From Lentisphaera marina (GTDB lineage Bacteria; Verrucomicrobiota; Lentisphaeria; Lentisphaerales; Lentisphaeraceae), in the NCBI RefSeq assembly GCF_028745505.1, contig NZ_JAQZZL010000001.1, positions 2,167,818 through 2,231,817 of the forward strand: a stretch of 64,000 nt of DNA. Reading direction: 5' to 3'. Shown here piece after piece: positions 52,519-62,327 of the stretch. The notes under the pieces were generated by a model. It searched no databases and was not told the origin of the DNA. It saw only the letters and a list, made by a program, of their open reading frames with translations. The stretch's first letter is position 1; each line of letters opens with the position of its first letter. A program made the position numbers and the translations under genes.

Positions 52519-53850
52519 GCCTTTTGCAAAAGTCATAAAACAAGCTGAATAAAAGTAGAAACATGTTATCTCAATAGTTACCAAAACAAAAAGAGAAAAA
52601 ACATGAATCTACCCGGCTTATGGGATACCATAGAAAAGTATTTATTTCCAGGCTTAGAAGAACTTTTAGGCGGAGAATTAACTAAGAAAGAGAAAGAGTT
52701 TGTTCGCATCTGCACAATAACTGAGCTTGATCAGTTCAGCCATGAATTTGAATGGTGTGGATTTGGGCGACCTCCGAAAGATCATTTTAATATAGTGAAA
52801 GCTTACATAGCCAAATCCGTTTATAACTTCGATACAACAAGATCTTTTATAGACTTTCTCAAATCAAGTACAAAGATACGTCGTTTATGTGGTTGGGAAT
52901 TTGCAAAACAGCTTCCTCATGAAAGTACTTTTTCTAGAGTATTTGCAGAAATCACCGCCTCTCAGCTCTGCCAAAGAATCCATGAATTCTTAGTGGTAAA
53001 ACATTGTGGAGACACCTTAGTACCGCACATTAGTAGAGATTCTTCAGCAATTGAAGCTAGAGAAAAAGTCATGTCTGAACCAGGGGCTGAGCCTAAAGCC
53101 CCTAAGAAACGAGGGCGGCCTAAAAAAGGTGAGATCCGAATTAAAGAAAAAACCGTAGTGGAAAAGCAGGTCGACCGGTCACTTGAAGAAAACTTAAAAG
53201 AGCTCCCAACGCACTGTAATAAAGGGACAAAGAAAAACAGTAATGGTTATAAAGTTTCATGGAAAGGCTACAAGCTTCACTTAGATTGTATTGATGGAGA
53301 TATACCAGTCGCAGGCCTATTGAGTTCAGCGTCTTTACACGACAGCCAAGCGGCAATCCCTTTAGCACAGATTAGCGCACAACGCATAACTAATTTATAT
53401 GATTTAATGGATGCAGCCTATGATTCACCTTCTATCCATAAATTCAGCCATCTTTTAGGACATAAATCTATTATTGATCACAATCCTAGAAAAACTGGGG
53501 AGAAAAAGATTTTTGACCCGCCTGAAAAAGAACGGTACAAACAGCGGTCATCTGTTGAAAGAGTCTTTTCGAACTTAAAAGACAACTATGGTGGTAGGAT
53601 GATCAGAGTACGAGGACATGCAAAAGTCATGACTCATCTAATGTTTGGCATTATTGCAATAACAGCAAACCAACTCTTCAAGACTATTTAGCAACTAACA
53701 TAAAACTATACGTCATGATCAACTTGCGTCCATTTTTGGCTTGTTTATACTCACATGTATCCAATTTCGAGATACATGTGAGCGAGATCTTAAGATTTAT
53801 CCTGGATGAACTTTTTAATCACTCTAATTCAGGACTTTTGCAAAAGGATC
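52519..53850 (+). mobile_element. DDE-transposase insertion sequence in a DUF1552 gene (about 1332 bp)
   Basis: Terminal inverted repeats CCTTTTGCAAAAGTC (52520-52534) and its complement (53833-53847). TAATGA flanks both sides (52513-52518 and 53851-53856), a probable 6-bp target duplication; the exact ends are uncertain by one to three bases. The repeat core CTTTTGCAAAAG is itself palindromic. The insertion splits the DUF1552 gene after the codons for SIH. Confidence 0.85.
52603..53691 (+). CDS. DDE transposase, IS4/IS1182-like (362 aa)
   Basis: N-terminal ~110 residues include TTRSFIDFLKSSTKIRRLCGWE and LPHESTFSRVFAEI, as in DDE_Tnp_1-type transposases. The first catalytic Asp is in HISRDSSAIEAREK, the second in LMDAAYDSPSIHK, and the Glu in RYKQRSSVERVFSNLKDNYG, the Y-x2-R-x3-E-type signature. 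A lysine-rich AT-hook-like GRPKKG lies near 170. The length is normal and the gene looks intact, so the element may be active. Confidence 0.88.
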   Translation: MNLPGLWDTIEKYLFPGLEELLGGELTKKEKEFVRICTITELDQFSHEFEWCGFGRPPKDHFNIVKAYIAKSVYNFDTTRSFIDFLKSSTKIRRLCGWEFAKQLPHESTFSRVFAEITASQLCQRIHEFLVVKHCGDTLVPHISRDSSAIEAREKVMSEPGAEPKAPKKRGRPKKGEIRIKEKTVVEKQVDRSLEENLKELPTHCNKGTKKNSNGYKVSWKGYKLHLDCIDGDIPVAGLLSSASLHDSQAAIPLAQISAQRITNLYDLMDAAYDSPSIHKFSHLLGHKSIIDHNPRKTGEKKIFDPPEKERYKQRSSVERVFSNLKDNYGGRMIRVRGHAKVMTHLMFGIIAITANQLFKTI

Positions 53851-53856
53851 TAATGA

Positions 53857-54959
53857 ATAGAGCGAATATTAGAACCAAACACCAAAGAGGTGTGATCAAA
53901 TAGACTGGAGCCGTCAGCTTCTTTAATGGCTTTCAGCTTATCAAATAAACCAGCCAGAAGTTCGCTATGAGTTTTGTCTCTTAGTCTGGAATCATTTTTG
54001 CGGCTATCCGAACCATAATGACTCACGTTATGAGAACTGACAGTTACACCGATACTGTCAAGAAGTGTTTGGCCTGGCATTCTGTAAGTCATGACTCTGG
54101 TAGAATCTGTTTGTAGCGCGGCGGCCATCAAATCATACATTGTTTTGATGGCTTCTTTACCCTGAAGGCCCTCTTTTGGCTCTGCCAAAGGCGCTTTTGT
54201 CTTTGGAATACTCAACCACTGCTCATCTTTAGTCAGTCTCGTTTCAATATCGCGAATACTCTGGAAGTATTCGTCGACCTTATCTGTATCAGATTTTGAG
54301 AGGCCGCGCTGAACTCTTTTAGCCTCAGTCAAGACGGCATCGAGCACACTGCGTTTTTTGTTGATAATCGCCTGACGTTGTTCTAGTGGCATTTTTTCTT
54401 CTGAAAACAGTTTATGAAAAAGCTTAATCGGCTCATCCAGCCCGGAAACGGGCTTACCATTCTGATCCCACGCTAAAGATAAACCTGGACCATGACCGGC
54501 AGCTTTACCTTTTTCACTATCAAGCTGAATGGATTTGAAACGTGTCTCTGCCCCGAATTGATTCGCCGCAAGCTGATCAAGAGAAATACTGTTCGAGAAT
54601 TTCTGACCCGGAACGGCATAACGGTTTGCTCCAGTCAACCAGAATGTACTACCGTAGTGAGCATCTTGACTATACTGGTGTGTACAGCCCTGAACTATGC
54701 TAAAATCCTTTTTGTGTCTAGCTAAAGGAGATAATCCCTCTGAAAGCTTATAGTTAAAGCCAGTATCCTTTTTATCCGGCAACCAGGTCTCCTGAGTCAC
54801 ACCAAAGCCGATTCCAAGACAAACCATTCTTTTAGGAATAACAGCAGTTTTGTTTTTGCTCGAAGCATGAGCCTTATAACCCAGAGATTGCAAAGCCGGT
54901 AAGGCAATGAGTGCTCCAGAACCACGTAAAAAGTGACGTCGATTAATATTTGCTTTCAT
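53857..54959 (-). pseudogene. DUF1552 gene, N-terminal fragment (about 368 aa) cut by the IS
   Basis: Tat signal NRRHFLRGSGALIALPALQS; landmarks PKRMVCLGIGFGVTQETWLPD, HYGSTFWLTGANRY, RVMTYRMPGQTL, SSHNVSHYG, SLVFGSNIRSIH, then a stop created by the insertion. About 60 C-terminal residues are displaced to 52332-52518. The product lacks the conserved GDSTG end and is probably inactive. Motif A lies 49 nt upstream. Confidence 0.88.
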
Positions 54960-55007
54960 ATATCTTTTTCCTCTGATACGAAAAATTGATTATTTACTTA
55001 TCTAATA

Positions 55008-55034
55008 TTTGTCGTGATTTTAGAGGAAGTGACA
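55008..55034 (-). promoter_or_regulatory. promoter motif A upstream of the IS-split DUF1552 gene
   Basis: Minus strand TGTCAC, 14 nt, CGACAAA, a weaker copy, 49 nt before the ATG at 54959. Confidence 0.4.
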
Positions 55035-55251
55035 AGCACTAAATTTTAGCTATATATTTTTGAGTATTGTTTTTATAAACCCGCTCAAGGCTGATAGATA
55101 CTACCATACAGAACAAAATTGTATAAATTAAGAATGTGTTAGAGAAAATATACAGTCATTAATAAACTATAAACAAGTCCGTTTATATTGCTTTTCATAG
55201 TTTCAGGATACCTGTAATTACTGCAATGATAGCTATAGCGCAGACGAGTCT

Positions 55252-56058
55252 TTATGGCTTTTCTTCTTTCTCTAGTTTATTCGCCTTCTTGATATTTTTT
55301 GCTTTTTTACTCGGAAAAATTTCTTCATCGATATAAGCGGCGGCCTCCTCTAGGTCGAGGCTTCCGGATTTGTTTTTGTCAGCTCTGTTAAAAAAAGTAT
55401 TTAGATGTGCTTTTTTACCTAAAAACAGTGCAAATTCTTCTTTGTTAAGCAGGCCATCGCCATCCTTGTCTGCAGGTTTGAACATTTCCTCTGGTGTTTT
55501 TCTTGATAAGTTCCACCATTCGGTTCTCGTTAATTGAAGCTCGAACTCCTTCAAATTCAGAGCGCCAGATTTATCTCTGTCGCTCTTGGAAAATTTTCTT
55601 GGGCCATGTTTGGGACTACGCTCAAGGACTTTTGCGATTTCCGCATAAGACACCTGGCCGTTGCCATCTAGGTCAGTTATTTTAAAAAGTTCAGGCGGAG
55701 TCATCTTTAACATTTCTGGAGTGGGCTCGACGATTTCATTTGTAACTGGCAAAGTAAGAGTAGCAGATTGAATAATCTCATCCTTGACTGAAACAGATAT
55801 AGCATAATCAGCTTTGATCACTTTTTCAGTATTTTCAAAACTAAGGAATTTGATTTTACTTTGCTCATCTATTGTCAGCTTGCGAAGATAATTATCCCGC
55901 GAAAGCACCTCAACCTTGTTGCCCTCGACTTTTGTAACGACACCAATAATCAAAGAACTCTTCGGGCCTTTAAGGCTTTTTTGTGCATAGAGCTGTAATG
56001 AACTTAGGCAAAAGTAAACTAGCATTACCCTAATTAAAACTCTTTTACAGAATATCAT
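55252..56058 (-). CDS. exported EF-hand calcium-binding protein (268 aa)
   Basis: Signal peptide to about residue 26. A beta-rich N-terminal half (VEVLSRDNYLRKLTIDE) is followed by four EF-hand loops: DLDGNGQVSYAE, DRDKSGALNLKE, DKDGDGLLNKEE and DKNKSGSLDLEE (about 132-245), then a lysine-rich tail (SKKAKNIKKANKLEKEEK). Paralogue of 39078-39815, again directly after a DUF1592 gene (8 bp). Confidence 0.87.
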   Translation of the reverse strand: MIFCKRVLIRVMLVYFCLSSLQLYAQKSLKGPKSSLIIGVVTKVEGNKVEVLSRDNYLRKLTIDEQSKIKFLSFENTEKVIKADYAISVSVKDEIIQSATLTLPVTNEIVEPTPEMLKMTPPELFKITDLDGNGQVSYAEIAKVLERSPKHGPRKFSKSDRDKSGALNLKEFELQLTRTEWWNLSRKTPEEMFKPADKDGDGLLNKEEFALFLGKKAHLNTFFNRADKNKSGSLDLEEAAAYIDEEIFPSKKAKNIKKANKLEKEEKP

Positions 56059-56066
56059 CGTCCCCC

Positions 56067-58553
56067 CTATTTAGACTGAAATTCTTTTGATTGCACTATG
56101 CCGTGAATGAAGTCGACCAATTGATAATCTTGGCTCTTTGCTGATGACAATATTTTTGCCGCTAATTCATCATCTGTAAAAGCATAAGGTCGACGCAGGC
56201 CATACTCGATGAGAGCCTCGATGAAGCCCTGAGTAAAATCATCTTTTCTTTCGCTGATTCGATCTCTCAATTCAAAGAAATTAGCAAAAGCAGGACCTTT
56301 ATAGAAGGCTGCGGAAGCATCGATCTTTTTGGGTTTGAAACCCTTCATTTTTTTTCTATCTTTTTTACCTAGATGTTTTATATCGTACACCTTACGCCAC
56401 TTCCCTGCGGCATCGAAGTTTTCCAAGCCAAAGCCAATGGGGTCAATTTTGCGATGGCAGCTCGCGCACTGGGGCTCTTTCTGATGGGCGATTAAGCGCT
56501 CTCTATGTGTTAACTGTTTGCCATCCAGTTTCGAGATTTGAGGTACATTGGCTGGAGCTGGAGGTGGTGGATCATTGAGTATGTGGCGCAAAACCCAGGC
56601 GCCCCGCTCTACAGGATTACTATCTACGCCATCGCTGCCCATGACGTGAATAGCCGCCATGCCTAAAAGGCCGCCTCGCGGAGAGTTGTTTTCCAGCGGA
56701 ACTTTGCGGTAGTGATCCCCCTTCACACCTTCCAGTCCATAATAAGACGCCATCATAGCGTTGACGACAACATAATCACTTTTTAATAAGTTATGGACTT
56801 GTCCCTGCTCTGCAGAGCGCAATAGGTAAAGAAATGATTGATACACTTCTTCACGCGAAGCCTCCCTGGTGTTTTCGTCAAATTCGCGGAAGGTCTGCCC
56901 ATTAAACTGAAATAAATCCAGGCGTTCCATGTCCAGCCATTGATGTACAAGACCTGCGGCAAAGTTATGTACTTTGGGATCCTTGATCATGCGTTCAACT
57001 TCCTGGCGTAAAACTTTTGGATTTCGCAATACTCGCTTTTTGGCAAGGCTAATAAGTCTATCATCCGGAGGCGAGCTCCAAAGAAAGTAAGACAAGCGCA
57101 CGGCCAACTCGCGATCACTTAAGCCCCGCGGCTTACCCTCCTGCCCAGGTTCATTCAGAAAAATAAATCCGGGCGAAGCCAAAATTATACTCAAGGGCTT
57201 TCTAATAGCGATATCGAAGTCTTTGTCAATTTTTAGCTGTCGCTTAAAAATTTCTAGAAGTGCATCGACAAACTGTGCGCTGGGTTGGTTTTCACGCAGA
57301 GCTTTAACAGCAAAATCTTTAATAATATTTCGAGCCCGCTTAAATTGATCTCCAGTACTTTTTTCATGATGAAGGTCAAGAATTTGATCCAAGGGCGATT
57401 TAGCCTGATTTTGCACTATAGGACCTTCAATTTCTATCCAATCGATCCAAATGGAGGGTTCATGTCCATAACCGTTTCTTGCCTCCTCTTTGTGCATTAT
57501 CTTCCTTAAGGGGCCCCATTCAGTAGGCTGACGTTCACGAATAACAAAATCACGTCTTGTATCCATCCCCACTCTTATTTGAGCTTCAGTAACATTCGGC
57601 TGCCCTGGTCTTCCAGTGATATGCAAAGCCTTAATGGGAAAGCCTTCTAGTTGACTCTTAATATTTTTCCCTTCCTCAGGATGTCCCAACTCGATAAAAT
57701 GACGGTATGACGGTGACTCTGCCGTGACCCCTCCAGCCACACGTACGGTATAAGTTCCAGGAGGCATCTCTTTTTTGGGGTTTATATGAATGAGCACATT
57801 ACCGGTGGTGAGCATCAAATAAGCGCCTTTATCGTTATGAGGAAGTCTAGCGTAATGTTGACCGTATTTTCCCCCTCCATAATGTTGGGGCTTTTTAGCA
57901 TCCTTCTTAGCTTTCGAGCTATTCTCACGAGCCTTTTTGATTAATATTTCAGGCTCTACACGAAAAACAAAGGGCTTAACATTTCGTGCAGCTCTCTTGA
58001 GATAGAACTCATCCAGAGCTTTGCGACCGCTTTTTAAATACTCTTCCAATTTGCTGCTGGACAGAAATAATGAGGCACCAACGGTATCGAAATCATTGGA
58101 GCCGCCATCAGCTGGAAGGAATTCTTCATCCAGCTTAACGCCTAATAAAGCATCAATACTATTCTGGTACTCTCTTTTATTGAGGCGGCTCATGGTGATT
58201 TTTCCGCCACTATCCGAAAGGACTTTTCTGGCATCTACCATGGTATTGGAAAGGCTTTCAAGAAAATCGGCCTTTTCCTTACTCTTGGGCTGTTTTTTGT
58301 CTTCAGGGGGCATTTCCCCGGAATTGATTGCATTGAGTACACTCTGCCAGAGTTCAGCCTGTTCAATGGTCTTAATGTGAAAAGGTAAATCTTCGAGGTT
58401 CACTTCGCCCTCTTCTTTTTCCGCATCGTGACAATTAAGACAATAATTAGCTAAGAAATCAAAGTTTTTTTCAGGCAAAATGGCTTGAGGTTTTCCTGCC
58501 TGGGCACCTAACCCCATAACTAGGCAGGATAAAGTAGTCAAAACTTTTTTCAT
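56067..58553 (-). CDS. DUF1592/DUF1588 dihaem cytochrome (828 aa)
   Basis: Signal [19 protein letters not shown], haem motif C-L-N-C-H at 38-42, DUF1587 ([16 protein letters not shown]), a shortened linker before the beta-rich insert ([14 protein letters not shown]), DUF1592 ([18 protein letters not shown]), DUF1588 ([16 protein letters not shown] and [11 protein letters not shown]), second haem C-A-S-C-H before [20 protein letters not shown]1585 tail. About 55 residues shorter than the paralogue at 39822 because of a gap near 220-275. 4-bp overlap with DUF1552. Confidence 0.87.
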   Translation of the reverse strand: MKKVLTTLSCLVMGLGAQAGKPQAILPEKNFDFLANYCLNCHDAEKEEGEVNLEDLPFHIKTIEQAELWQSVLNAINSGEMPPEDKKQPKSKEKADFLESLSNTMVDARKVLSDSGGKITMSRLNKREYQNSIDALLGVKLDEEFLPADGGSNDFDTVGASLFLSSSKLEEYLKSGRKALDEFYLKRAARNVKPFVFRVEPEILIKKARENSSKAKKDAKKPQHYGGGKYGQHYARLPHNDKGAYLMLTTGNVLIHINPKKEMPPGTYTVRVAGGVTAESPSYRHFIELGHPEEGKNIKSQLEGFPIKALHITGRPGQPNVTEAQIRVGMDTRRDFVIRERQPTEWGPLRKIMHKEEARNGYGHEPSIWIDWIEIEGPIVQNQAKSPLDQILDLHHEKSTGDQFKRARNIIKDFAVKALRENQPSAQFVDALLEIFKRQLKIDKDFDIAIRKPLSIILASPGFIFLNEPGQEGKPRGLSDRELAVRLSYFLWSSPPDDRLISLAKKRVLRNPKVLRQEVERMIKDPKVHNFAAGLVHQWLDMERLDLFQFNGQTFREFDENTREASREEVYQSFLYLLRSAEQGQVHNLLKSDYVVVNAMMASYYGLEGVKGDHYRKVPLENNSPRGGLLGMAAIHVMGSDGVDSNPVERGAWVLRHILNDPPPPAPANVPQISKLDGKQLTHRERLIAHQKEPQCASCHRKIDPIGFGLENFDAAGKWRKVYDIKHLGKKDRKKMKGFKPKKIDASAAFYKGPAFANFFELRDRISERKDDFTQGFIEALIEYGLRRPYAFTDDELAAKILSSAKSQDYQLVDFIHGIVQSKEFQSK

Positions 58554-59833
58554 GCCTGCAATTCCTTAACAATACCAGTGCTGTCACCATGACTTTCAAC
58601 ATTCATACCAACTCCCTGCAGCATGGTCAACCAGACATTATTTAATGGTGTATCCTTAGGTAAAACGAGGTTATGCCCCAATTTTAGATTGGCGGCGCCA
58701 CCGGAAATAATCGTAGGACAGTTATCCATGTAGTGAATGGAACGAATATTGGACCCAAAAGCTAATGCGACATTATCAAATAGACTTGATCCATCCGCCT
58801 CTTTAGTTGCTTTTAATTGATCTATAAAACCAGCAAGCAATTCACAGTGAGCCTTATCTCTTTTCTTTGAAGCCTCCATGGTTTCGCCGGGTTTATAGTG
58901 ACTCATATTATGCGGGTTATTGCCGATTGCCAAGCTTTGCATTAAGCTGTGAACTGGTAAGCGGTAAGTAATCACACGGGTGCTGTCTGTTTGGAAAGCG
59001 GCGACCATCAGTTTATACATGACTTCAATTTCCTGAATACCCTTCAAATTACCGGAGGGTGCTGCTAAAGGTGCCTTTGCTTTGGGAACGTCCAACCAAC
59101 TCTCTTCCTTACTTAAGCGTGTTTCTATATCGCGTATGGACTGGTAATACTCATTCAGTTTATCCACATCTGTCTTGGTCAAACCCTTTTGAATGCGCTT
59201 GGCTTCAATGTGCATTGAATCCAGTACACTGCGTTTATCCGCAATAAGGCTTTGACGCTGAGCGAGCGGCATATCATCTGCAGAAAACATTTTGTGATAA
59301 GTCATAAGCGCTGAATTGAAGGCAGGTATGGGCTTACCTCTTTTATCCCAGGCTAAAGAAGTCCCGGGTCCATGACCGCCACTTTTAGTATCTCTGCTAT
59401 CCAATTGAATAGAGGTAAAACGCGTGTATTTGCCAACGGCATTTGCCATGACCTGATCAGCGGAAATAGTATTGGAAAATGATTGCCCCGGAGTGCCATA
59501 TTGATTAGCTCCTGTGAGCCAAAAGGTACTTCCCCAGTGTGGCTGACGACTGAATTTGTGCTTACACCCCTGAACGATGGTAAAGTCTTTCTTGTGGCGT
59601 TTTAAAGGAGCCAGTCCCTGACTAAGTTTGTAATCAGCTCCTGAGTCTTTGATATCCGGAAACCAGGTTTCCGCAGTTACGCCATAGCCCATGCCCATGA
59701 AAGCCAGTCTTTTAGGTGCTAATGTCTTTTTATTGGAGCTGGCAGCAAAGGCCTTAAATCCAGCTGATTCAAGTAACGGCAAGGCCACAAAAGCCCCTGA
59801 GCCGCGTAAAAAATGACGTCTGTTAATGTTCAT
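58550..59833 (-). CDS. DUF1552 family Tat-exported protein (427 aa)
   Basis: The start is taken at MNINRRHFLRGSG (59833), which places the twin-arginine signal at the N-terminus as in the paralogues; the frame extends 27 codons further without homology. Landmarks: PKRLAFMGMGYGVTAETWFPD, HWGSTFWLTGANQY, RVITYRLPVHSL, NPHNMSHYKPG, ALAFGSNIRSIHYMDNCPTI and GDSTGIVKEL. It follows a pseudopilin gene by 58 bp without a promoter motif between, so both probably come from motif A at 60606. Confidence 0.87.
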   Translation of the reverse strand: MNINRRHFLRGSGAFVALPLLESAGFKAFAASSNKKTLAPKRLAFMGMGYGVTAETWFPDIKDSGADYKLSQGLAPLKRHKKDFTIVQGCKHKFSRQPHWGSTFWLTGANQYGTPGQSFSNTISADQVMANAVGKYTRFTSIQLDSRDTKSGGHGPGTSLAWDKRGKPIPAFNSALMTYHKMFSADDMPLAQRQSLIADKRSVLDSMHIEAKRIQKGLTKTDVDKLNEYYQSIRDIETRLSKEESWLDVPKAKAPLAAPSGNLKGIQEIEVMYKLMVAAFQTDSTRVITYRLPVHSLMQSLAIGNNPHNMSHYKPGETMEASKKRDKAHCELLAGFIDQLKATKEADGSSLFDNVALAFGSNIRSIHYMDNCPTIISGGAANLKLGHNLVLPKDTPLNNVWLTMLQGVGMNVESHGDSTGIVKELQA

Positions 59834-59891
59834 GTGTGTTCCAGTTTGATCTTTTATAAAATAATAAAGCTTCGGCCTCTTCTCTAGATAA

Positions 59892-60569
59892 CTAGAAACT
59901 AAGAGCTGTTCCATTTTCTGTAAAAATATAATCGATTCCCAATTGCTTCATTGAACCTAACCAATGGGAAGAGACATGACCGTCGGCAAACCAAAGGTTT
60001 GCCTTTTCACTGTGTCGATTATGAATTCTCAACCCTGAACTTTTTCCATTGTTGTTTTTATACCAATATTCATAGTTATTCCATTGGTGTATTACACCAT
60101 CACTTTTTTTTGCGGAGTCTGAGTACCAAAAGAATTCTGACGGTGATTCTACTTCAGTAAGTTTGAAACCACTATAAGGACTTGTGATCTCACCTGTGCG
60201 CCCCCCAAGTCTTGGTGCACCATAAGTTACGTAATTTGTATCATTCAACCAGTCTCCCTCATAGGGCAATGATGGACAGGACATGGCCTCTTCTGTCCAC
60301 TTAACATAGCCTCCCCCATTTAGAGCATGAGTCCACCAACGCCCAGGGGTATTAGGAAAACTGCCAGCTGCACCACTCACTGGAATTCTACCATCATTAT
60401 CATCGGCAAACATATATGCAGACACACCAAGTTGTCCAATGGTGGATTTACAAACCGCTGATTTACTCTTCTTTCTGGCTTCTTTGAGTGTGGGGAGCAA
60501 TAAAGACGCCAAAATACCAATAATAGCAACGACAACTAATAGTTCGATCAAACTAAATTTTTTTACCAT
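59892..60569 (-). CDS. prepilin-like protein with H-x9-DG tail (225 aa)
   Basis: N-terminal [20 protein letters not shown] (Lys before Phe), core KEARKKSKSAVCKSTIGQLG, ESPSEFFWYSDSAK, RHSEKANLWFADGHVSSH and the closing YIFTENGTALSF. It is the leading gene of a likely pseudopilin/DUF1552/DUF1592/EF-hand operon, the clearest case linking pseudopilins to the cytochrome module. Closest to 44246 by its tail. Confidence 0.83.
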   Translation of the reverse strand: MVKKFSLIELLVVVAIIGILASLLLPTLKEARKKSKSAVCKSTIGQLGVSAYMFADDNDGRIPVSGAAGSFPNTPGRWWTHALNGGGYVKWTEEAMSCPSLPYEGDWLNDTNYVTYGAPRLGGRTGEITSPYSGFKLTEVESPSEFFWYSDSAKKSDGVIHQWNNYEYWYKNNNGKSSGLRIHNRHSEKANLWFADGHVSSHWLGSMKQLGIDYIFTENGTALSF

Positions 60570-60605
60570 CTAAAAGCTCCAAATTTATAACATTATTAAT
60601 CTTTG

Positions 60606-60633
60606 ATTATCGTGAAAATTAAAGCTTATGACA
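60606..60633 (-). promoter_or_regulatory. promoter motif A upstream of the 60569-55252 operon
   Basis: Minus strand TGTCAT, 15 nt, CGATAAT, 37 nt before the ATG. With the sites at 14049 and 45861 this is a consensus-like copy. Confidence 0.55.
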
Positions 60634-60711
60634 GATTTTGAAAAAAATTATAAAAAAAATTATTTTTTAATTTTTTCATTGTTTATCTACATTGATAATT
60701 TCGGAGCATGC

Positions 60712-60736
60712 CGGGAGCGCCGATTTGTAATCGGCA
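60712..60736. repeat. R2-type REP-like palindrome
   Basis: GGGAGC followed by the hairpin GCCGATTTGTAATCGGC; the loop differs from other R2 copies (TTTGTAA instead of TTGCTAA) while stem and edge are kept. Confidence 0.65.
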
Positions 60737-60885
60737 ATTCTTATTGCGGACAAAAATTATCACGATTATCCAGTTAAGCGTGAAAGCTCATTTATACGCC
60801 GTTGCTTCAGAACGGTAAAACTTCTTAAATATAACTTCTATGGTTAAAGAGACTGTGTGAAAAACACAAATACAACTCAACTTAG

Positions 60886-61090
60886 GGCGTAAAGCCCGTC
60901 CGACTATAGCATGCACCGTGAGGTGCATGTGCCATGTTCGTAGCCATCAGAAAGGGCCCAATTTGTGGTCCGACACTATATGCCGGACTCACAAGTGAGC
61001 CCTTATTAACATTTTCACTAATATCCTGTGGCTCACGCCACGGACTATTCCATATCGGTGCTTTGCACCTAAAAGAGTATTTTTACACAG
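60886..61090. repeat. R3 repeat region, related to 689-1112
   Basis: Contains GGGCGTAAAGCCC, GCATGCACCGTGAGGTGCATG, TCGGTGCTTTGCACC and AAAGAGTATTTTTACACAG, closely matching the dyads and tail at 718-1080. Confidence 0.55.
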
Positions 61091-61146
61091 CCTCTAATGA
61101 GTTATGCTCAGTGCCTTTGGCACAATCATATTACATCGTTAGCTGG

Positions 61147-61174
61147 ATAATCGTGAAAATTAAAGCTTATGACA
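61147..61174 (-). promoter_or_regulatory. orphan copy of promoter motif A
   Basis: Minus strand TGTCAT, 15 nt, CGATTAT, with no gene for 570 bp downstream. Its flank (TTTTCACGAT, TAAGCTTTAATT) equals that at 60606. Confidence 0.4.
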
Positions 61175-61270
61175 AATTTTGAAAAAAATCATCTTTTTGA
61201 ATTTCATAGAGTTCATCTACAAAGATAATGACAATTCATGCCGGGAGCAGCAAATACGAGCAATTACGAA

Positions 61271-61333
61271 TTGAGAATTGAGAATTGAGAATTGAGAATT
61301 GAGAATTGAGAATTGAGAATTGAGAATTGAGAA
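61271..61333. repeat. heptanucleotide microsatellite, 9 copies of TTGAGAA
   Basis: Nine perfect tandem copies of TTGAGAA with the same half-word (AATTACGA and ATTACGA) on both sides. It lies about 160 bp beyond the stop of the pseudopilin at 61499 and just before an R2 palindrome. Confidence 0.9.
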
Positions 61334-61347
61334 TTACGACTCCCGTC

Positions 61348-61370
61348 GGGAGCGCCGATTTGTAATCGGC
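61348..61370. repeat. R2-type REP-like palindrome
   Basis: GGGAGC followed by GCCGATTTGTAATCGGC; same loop as the copy at 60712. Confidence 0.65.
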
Positions 61371-61419
61371 ACTTCTTATTTTAGATAACAAGTAAAATTT
61401 GACAATAATTGATTCTGCA

Positions 61420-61480
61420 GCGAATGAAATGAGCGATCTGCAGTGAGCTTTGCGAACGATCTGCAGCGAAGCGATCTCCT
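61420..61480. repeat. R4 repeat (GATCTGCAG / GCGAAGCGATCT)
   Basis: Alternating GCGAATGAAATGAGCGATC, TGCAGTGAGCTTTGCGAACG and ATCTGCAGCGAAGCGATCTC. The same DNA, in the other orientation, occurs at about 62340-62405 and 63280-63350, and related DNA at about 37440-37500 and 36150-36220. Usually within 30 bp of the 3' end of a pseudopilin or sulfatase. Confidence 0.65.
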
Positions 61481-61498
61481 AACTTTAAAGGAAGGACC

Positions 61499-62155
61499 TC
61501 AGTAGTTTATCTGAGTCCCGCTTTCCGTCCAGCCGCTATTGAAGCCAAATTGTTTTAAGGAACCTATTCTATGGGGAGCAACGTGACCATCGGCAAACCA
61601 TAGGTTGGCGGCCTCATCATGACGAGTATGAACCCTTTGCCCACTTGCACTTGCTGTTTGATGATAAATAAAATTATTCCATTGCTTATAAGCTCCTGTA
61701 TCTTTAGCCGAATCTGCATACCAAAAAAACTCTGATGTTGATTCCACTTCGCTAATGCTGAAGCCAGAAAAACTGGTAATAGAAATTTCTCCTGTACGCC
61801 CTGCGAGTCTTGGCACACCATAAGTTACATAATTCTGTGTTGACCAGTCTCCTGGAAAGGGCAGTGATGGGCAGCTTGTAGCTGCTTCTGTCCATTTTAG
61901 ATACCCCCCATCTTTTAGAGCATGAGTCCACCATCCACCGTTAGTATAAGAAAAATCACCGGAATAAGGAATTCTACCATCATTGTCATCGGCATACATA
62001 CTTCCGGAAATACCAAGCTGTTTAAGTGTGGATTTACAAACCGCAGATCTACTCTTCCCCCTAGCACTCTTAAGAGTAGGTGCCAAAAGAGAAGCTAGAA
62101 TCCCAATAATGGCCACGACAACTAAAAGTTCAATTAAACTAAATTTCTTCTGCAT
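61499..62155 (-). CDS. prepilin-like protein with H-x9-DG tail (218 aa)
   Basis: N-terminal [20 protein letters not shown], core SARGKSRSAVCKSTLKQLGISG, ESTSEFFWYADSAKDTG, RHDEAANLWFADGHVAPHR and SGWTESGTQINY. Tail shared with 45141 and head shared with 62426/63367, so it looks mosaic between the two subfamilies. Motif A 32 nt upstream. Confidence 0.83.
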   Translation of the reverse strand: MQKKFSLIELLVVVAIIGILASLLAPTLKSARGKSRSAVCKSTLKQLGISGSMYADDNDGRIPYSGDFSYTNGGWWTHALKDGGYLKWTEAATSCPSLPFPGDWSTQNYVTYGVPRLAGRTGEISITSFSGFSISEVESTSEFFWYADSAKDTGAYKQWNNFIYHQTASASGQRVHTRHDEAANLWFADGHVAPHRIGSLKQFGFNSGWTESGTQINY

Positions 62156-62186
62156 AGAGCTAACCTTATGATCTACTTTTAATTAA

Positions 62187-62214
62187 GATTGTATTGAAAA
62201 TGAAGTAAATGACA
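62187..62214 (-). promoter_or_regulatory. promoter motif A upstream of pseudopilin 61499-62155
   Basis: Minus strand TGTCAT, 15 nt, TACAATC, 32 nt before the ATG. Confidence 0.5.
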
Positions 62215-62302
62215 AATTTCACAAAAAAATGATAAAAACACCCATTTAATTTATTTTATACACTTATGTATTTCATAAAAGGATAGCTTATGGAGAACTT
62301 AT

Positions 62303-62327
62303 TCCGCATTGGAATGCGGGGCTCCCA
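62303..62327. repeat. R1-type REP-like palindrome
   Basis: CCGCATTGGAATGCGG followed by GGCTCCC, about 100 bp 3' of the pseudopilin 62426-63097. Confidence 0.65.

Larger units (their letters stand above)
60570..61498. other. long repeat-rich gap with one working and one orphan promoter motif A
   Basis: No gene seen in 930 bp. In order: motif A for 59892 (60606-60633), an R2 palindrome (60712-60736), R3 dyads (60886-61090), an orphan motif A copy (61147-61174), the heptamer microsatellite (61271-61333), an R2 palindrome (61348-61370) and R4 DNA (about 61420-61480). Shared sequence around the two motif A copies extends about 60 bp, suggesting the duplication of a pseudopilin upstream region and loss of the gene. 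Confidence 0.55.
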
